From Tannerellaceae bacterium (lineage in GTDB: Bacteria > Bacteroidota > Bacteroidia > Bacteroidales > Tannerellaceae), in the NCBI GenBank assembly GCA_031284275.1, contig JAITAD010000053.1:1-8092 (forward strand): a stretch of DNA of 8,092 nucleotides. Reading direction: 5' to 3'. The notes under the pieces are model-generated. The model searched no databases. It was not told the DNA's origin and was given only the letters and a program-made list of their open reading frames with translations. The position numbers and the translations under genes were made by a program. This document shows positions 6,538 through 8,092 of this stretch, piece by piece (within the stretch, counting starts at the first letter, position 1; each line of letters opens with the position of its first letter).

Positions 6538-7152
6538 TTATTTGGGGAGGGCGGTGCGGACGGGGCGGATGAGGTAGGGGTTGTGCTGGCCCGAGTCGGG
6601 GACACGACGGTTGTAGATACCGGGGCTGAAGTTGTAGTTGGCTGCATAACCACCACCCGGATAACCGCCATCGTAAGCGGAAGAACTCCAATAGGTTGCT
6701 TCGGCGAAGTTACCGACCAACTCACGCTGTTCATAAAGCAGCGTAAGCTGCTCTATGTCGGGAAGATACCAGTCGTCGAACCCTTCGAGGACGAGGTCGT
6801 CGGCCAGGCGGGCGGCGAAGTCGTTGGAATCATCTTTCTTGGCGGCGACGATGATGGCGGTATTCTTCGCACCGGAGCCTAAAGTACCGGCGCCGAACGT
6901 AGATTCCGTGGGGATGACGACACGCTTGGTACTCCAGACGATGGGGCCGTAGTCCTCGGTGGCGGCGATGAAGGCGGTGTCTTTGTTGGGGGAGATGTAG
7001 AAGACGATACCGCCTTCGGCATGTTCGCCGAGCGTCAGGGAGAGGGTTTTTTTCACTGCCGGTTCCTCGTCATCGTTCTGGCAGGAAATGCTGCCGGCCA
7101 GAAAAATGACGACGGAAAGCATGGCGGCGAGGGGGAAATGCAGGTGTTTCAT
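6538..7152 (-). CDS. Small lipoprotein with a DUF1566/Lcl-like C-terminal domain
   Basis: 204-aa predicted lipoprotein. The signal peptide (1-23) ends in lipobox-like SISC with Cys24 lipidated. The following QNDDEE resembles the acidic lipoprotein export signal of Bacteroidota, so display on the cell surface is likely. Residues 44-199 show the pattern of the DUF1566/Lcl C-terminal family: GGIVFYI (47-53), DDWYLPDIEQLTLLY (126-140), YWSSSAY (154-160) and RPVR (196-199). This family is related in fold to the FGE and C-type-lectin groups, so a ligand-binding or adhesive role is plausible but not shown. Residues 160-193 are rich in Gly, Tyr and Asn, as expected of a variable binding loop. The gene starts 19 bases after the susD stop, in the position often held by SusE/SusF-like surface lipoproteins, and is followed by a terminator. 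It is probably the last gene of that operon. The specific ligand is unknown. Confidence 0.85.
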   Translation of the reverse strand: MKHLHFPLAAMLSVVIFLAGSISCQNDDEEPAVKKTLSLTLGEHAEGGIVFYISPNKDTAFIAATEDYGPIVWSTKRVVIPTESTFGAGTLGSGAKNTAIIVAAKKDDSNDFAARLADDLVLEGFDDWYLPDIEQLTLLYEQRELVGNFAEATYWSSSAYDGGYPGGGYAANYNFSPGIYNRRVPDSGQHNPYLIRPVRTALPK

Positions 7153-7171
7153 GACACAAACGGGTTAATGG

Positions 7172-8092
7172 TTAATAACCGGGGTTCTGCGGGGTGATGT
7201 GGAGGTCTTCGCCTTCAAGGCCGGTAGGGATGGGGAAACGGTAGTGTTGGCCGCGGACGTTGTCGTATTTGGCATGGAGGTGCTTGTGTACCTTGGCAAA
7301 GAAAGAGCTGACGATCTCGCCGTCTTGACCGGTACCACCTGCAACGGCGTAGGAGTCATCGAAGTATTTGAAGGTGGAAACAGTCTTTACCGTAGCAATA
7401 AGGGTACGCCAGCGGACGAGGTTGAGCCAATGCTTCTGTTCGTAGACGAACTCATAAGACCATTCCCGTTTAACATCGTTGAAAGTGACAGCCGTGAGAG
7501 GCGTTGCGCCGGCACGTTCGCGTACCTGATTGAGGGTGGCGAGCGCTTCGGCATTCTGTCCGAGTTGGAAGAGGGCTTCGGCCTTGATGAGCAGGACTTC
7601 GGCGTAACGCAACTCGATACGGTCTACTTCGTTGGTGGTGATGGCATGGTTGACGGAGTTCTCGTAGCTGCGGTCGATACCTTTGCCGTAACGGGCGAGG
7701 GTGACGGGGGGGACGTAGTTATATCCCTTGTTATTTTCGGGGTTTTCTACGTAAGTGGTGTATGACCATTCACGGCGAACGGCGTCGGCGGGGTCAACTT
7801 GCTCCCAACGTTCGTAAAGGGTGACGTCGGCAGGCCCCATGTGATTGTCTTTTTCAAGTTCGAAGGGGAAAGTAAAGGCGCAATGCGTCTGGTGGTTGCC
7901 CTGTGCGTCGATGTTGTCGCCGTCGTGGTGGATGGTGATGACGTGTTCGGGCGCCTTGCTTTCGTTGGCACGCCCGAAGAGCTTGGTGAAATCGGCGAGG
8001 AGGCTGTATTTCCCGCTGCTGATGACGTTGTCGGCATGTTCGACGGCCTTTTGGAGCCGGGCGTTGTCAAGCGCGGGAAGGGCAGGGTCGGC
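7172..8092 (-). CDS. SusD/RagB family outer-membrane lipoprotein, C-terminal 306 residues
   Basis: The 5' part lies beyond the right edge; the frame is open to base 8092, so the often-used internal Met at 7840 is not the start. SusD-type proteins sit on the cell surface as lids over SusC TonB-dependent transporters and capture oligosaccharides or peptides. In fragment numbering, LRYAEVLLIKAEALFQLG (161-178) and LNQVRERAG (187-195) form the conserved TPR-like helices. KREWSYEFVYEQKHWLNLVRW (208-228) matches the family's RRE-to-LRRW helix, and the chain ends in QNPGY, the classic SusD C-terminus. An early segment, AVEHADNVISSGKYSLLADF, is also typical. The gene is intact as far as visible. The downstream lipoprotein starts 19 bases after its stop. 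By family rule a susC-like gene should lie immediately upstream. The substrate cannot be inferred from this fragment. Confidence 0.95.
   Translation of the reverse strand, partial: ADPALPALDNARLQKAVEHADNVISSGKYSLLADFTKLFGRANESKAPEHVITIHHDGDNIDAQGNHQTHCAFTFPFELEKDNHMGPADVTLYERWEQVDPADAVRREWSYTTYVENPENNKGYNYVPPVTLARYGKGIDRSYENSVNHAITTNEVDRIELRYAEVLLIKAEALFQLGQNAEALATLNQVRERAGATPLTAVTFNDVKREWSYEFVYEQKHWLNLVRWRTLIATVKTVSTFKYFDDSYAVAGGTGQDGEIVSSFFAKVHKHLHAKYDNVRGQHYRFPIPTGLEGEDLHITPQNPGY

Noticed and set aside
6276..6734. Open frame on the - strand overlapping the lipoprotein gene and the terminator
   Set aside because: It is out of frame with the supported lipoprotein gene, crosses its terminator and encodes Pro/Ser/Thr low complexity.
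2063..8092. Single polysaccharide-utilisation locus joining the SusD operon and the hexosaminidase
   Set aside because: A strong terminator, a 598-base gap and the housekeeping glyA lie between them, so a functional unit is not supported by the layout.

Overview
The window looks like a chromosomal segment of a relatively GC-rich member of the Bacteroidales. The evidence is a SusD/RagB outer-membrane lipoprotein, Bacteroidota-style lipoprotein signal peptides, promoter elements of the TAnnTTTG type, starts without Shine-Dalgarno sequences, and a GH20 hexosaminidase and glycine hydroxymethyltransferase of Bacteroidales type. Genus cannot be settled from the sequence alone.

Layout. The left part (1-2054, + strand) holds a polypyrimidine tract, a PaaI-type hotdog thioesterase with an odd Pro/Ser/Thr-rich tail (176-682) and a TldE/PmbA-type protein (start chosen at 708, end 2054). 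The two genes are 25 bases apart and probably co-transcribed. Facing them on the - strand, with only 8 bases between the stop codons, is a lipoprotein beta-N-acetylhexosaminidase of family GH20 (2063-4411). Upstream of that, also on the - strand, is glyA (4656-5939), preceded by a Bacteroidota-type promoter element. A 598-base stretch without a convincing gene (5940-6537) follows. It holds a 21-base tandem repeat array, a short compositionally distinct segment with two adjacent hairpins, a G-quadruplex motif and a strong intrinsic terminator. The right end (6538-8092, - strand) is the tail of a SusCD-type operon: the C-terminal 306 residues of a SusD-like protein, then a small surface-type lipoprotein with a DUF1566/Lcl-like C-terminal domain, then the terminator.

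How the genes relate. The SusD protein and the small lipoprotein probably form one outer-membrane nutrient-uptake operon, with a SusC-type TonB-dependent transporter expected beyond the right edge. The hexosaminidase could feed such a system, but glyA and a terminator separate the two, so a polysaccharide-utilisation locus is not shown. glyA is housekeeping one-carbon metabolism. TldE normally acts with TldD, which is not in the window.

The most unusual signal is the low-complexity DNA between genes. Nearly every gap is a strand-biased polypyrimidine tract with short direct repeats. At the thioesterase/tldE junction it includes three C9-C10 homopolymers, one of them in codons 3-5 of tldE. Loss of a single C in the first would fuse the two reading frames. 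The small lipoprotein resembles targets of diversity-generating retroelements, although no reverse transcriptase or template repeat is visible here.
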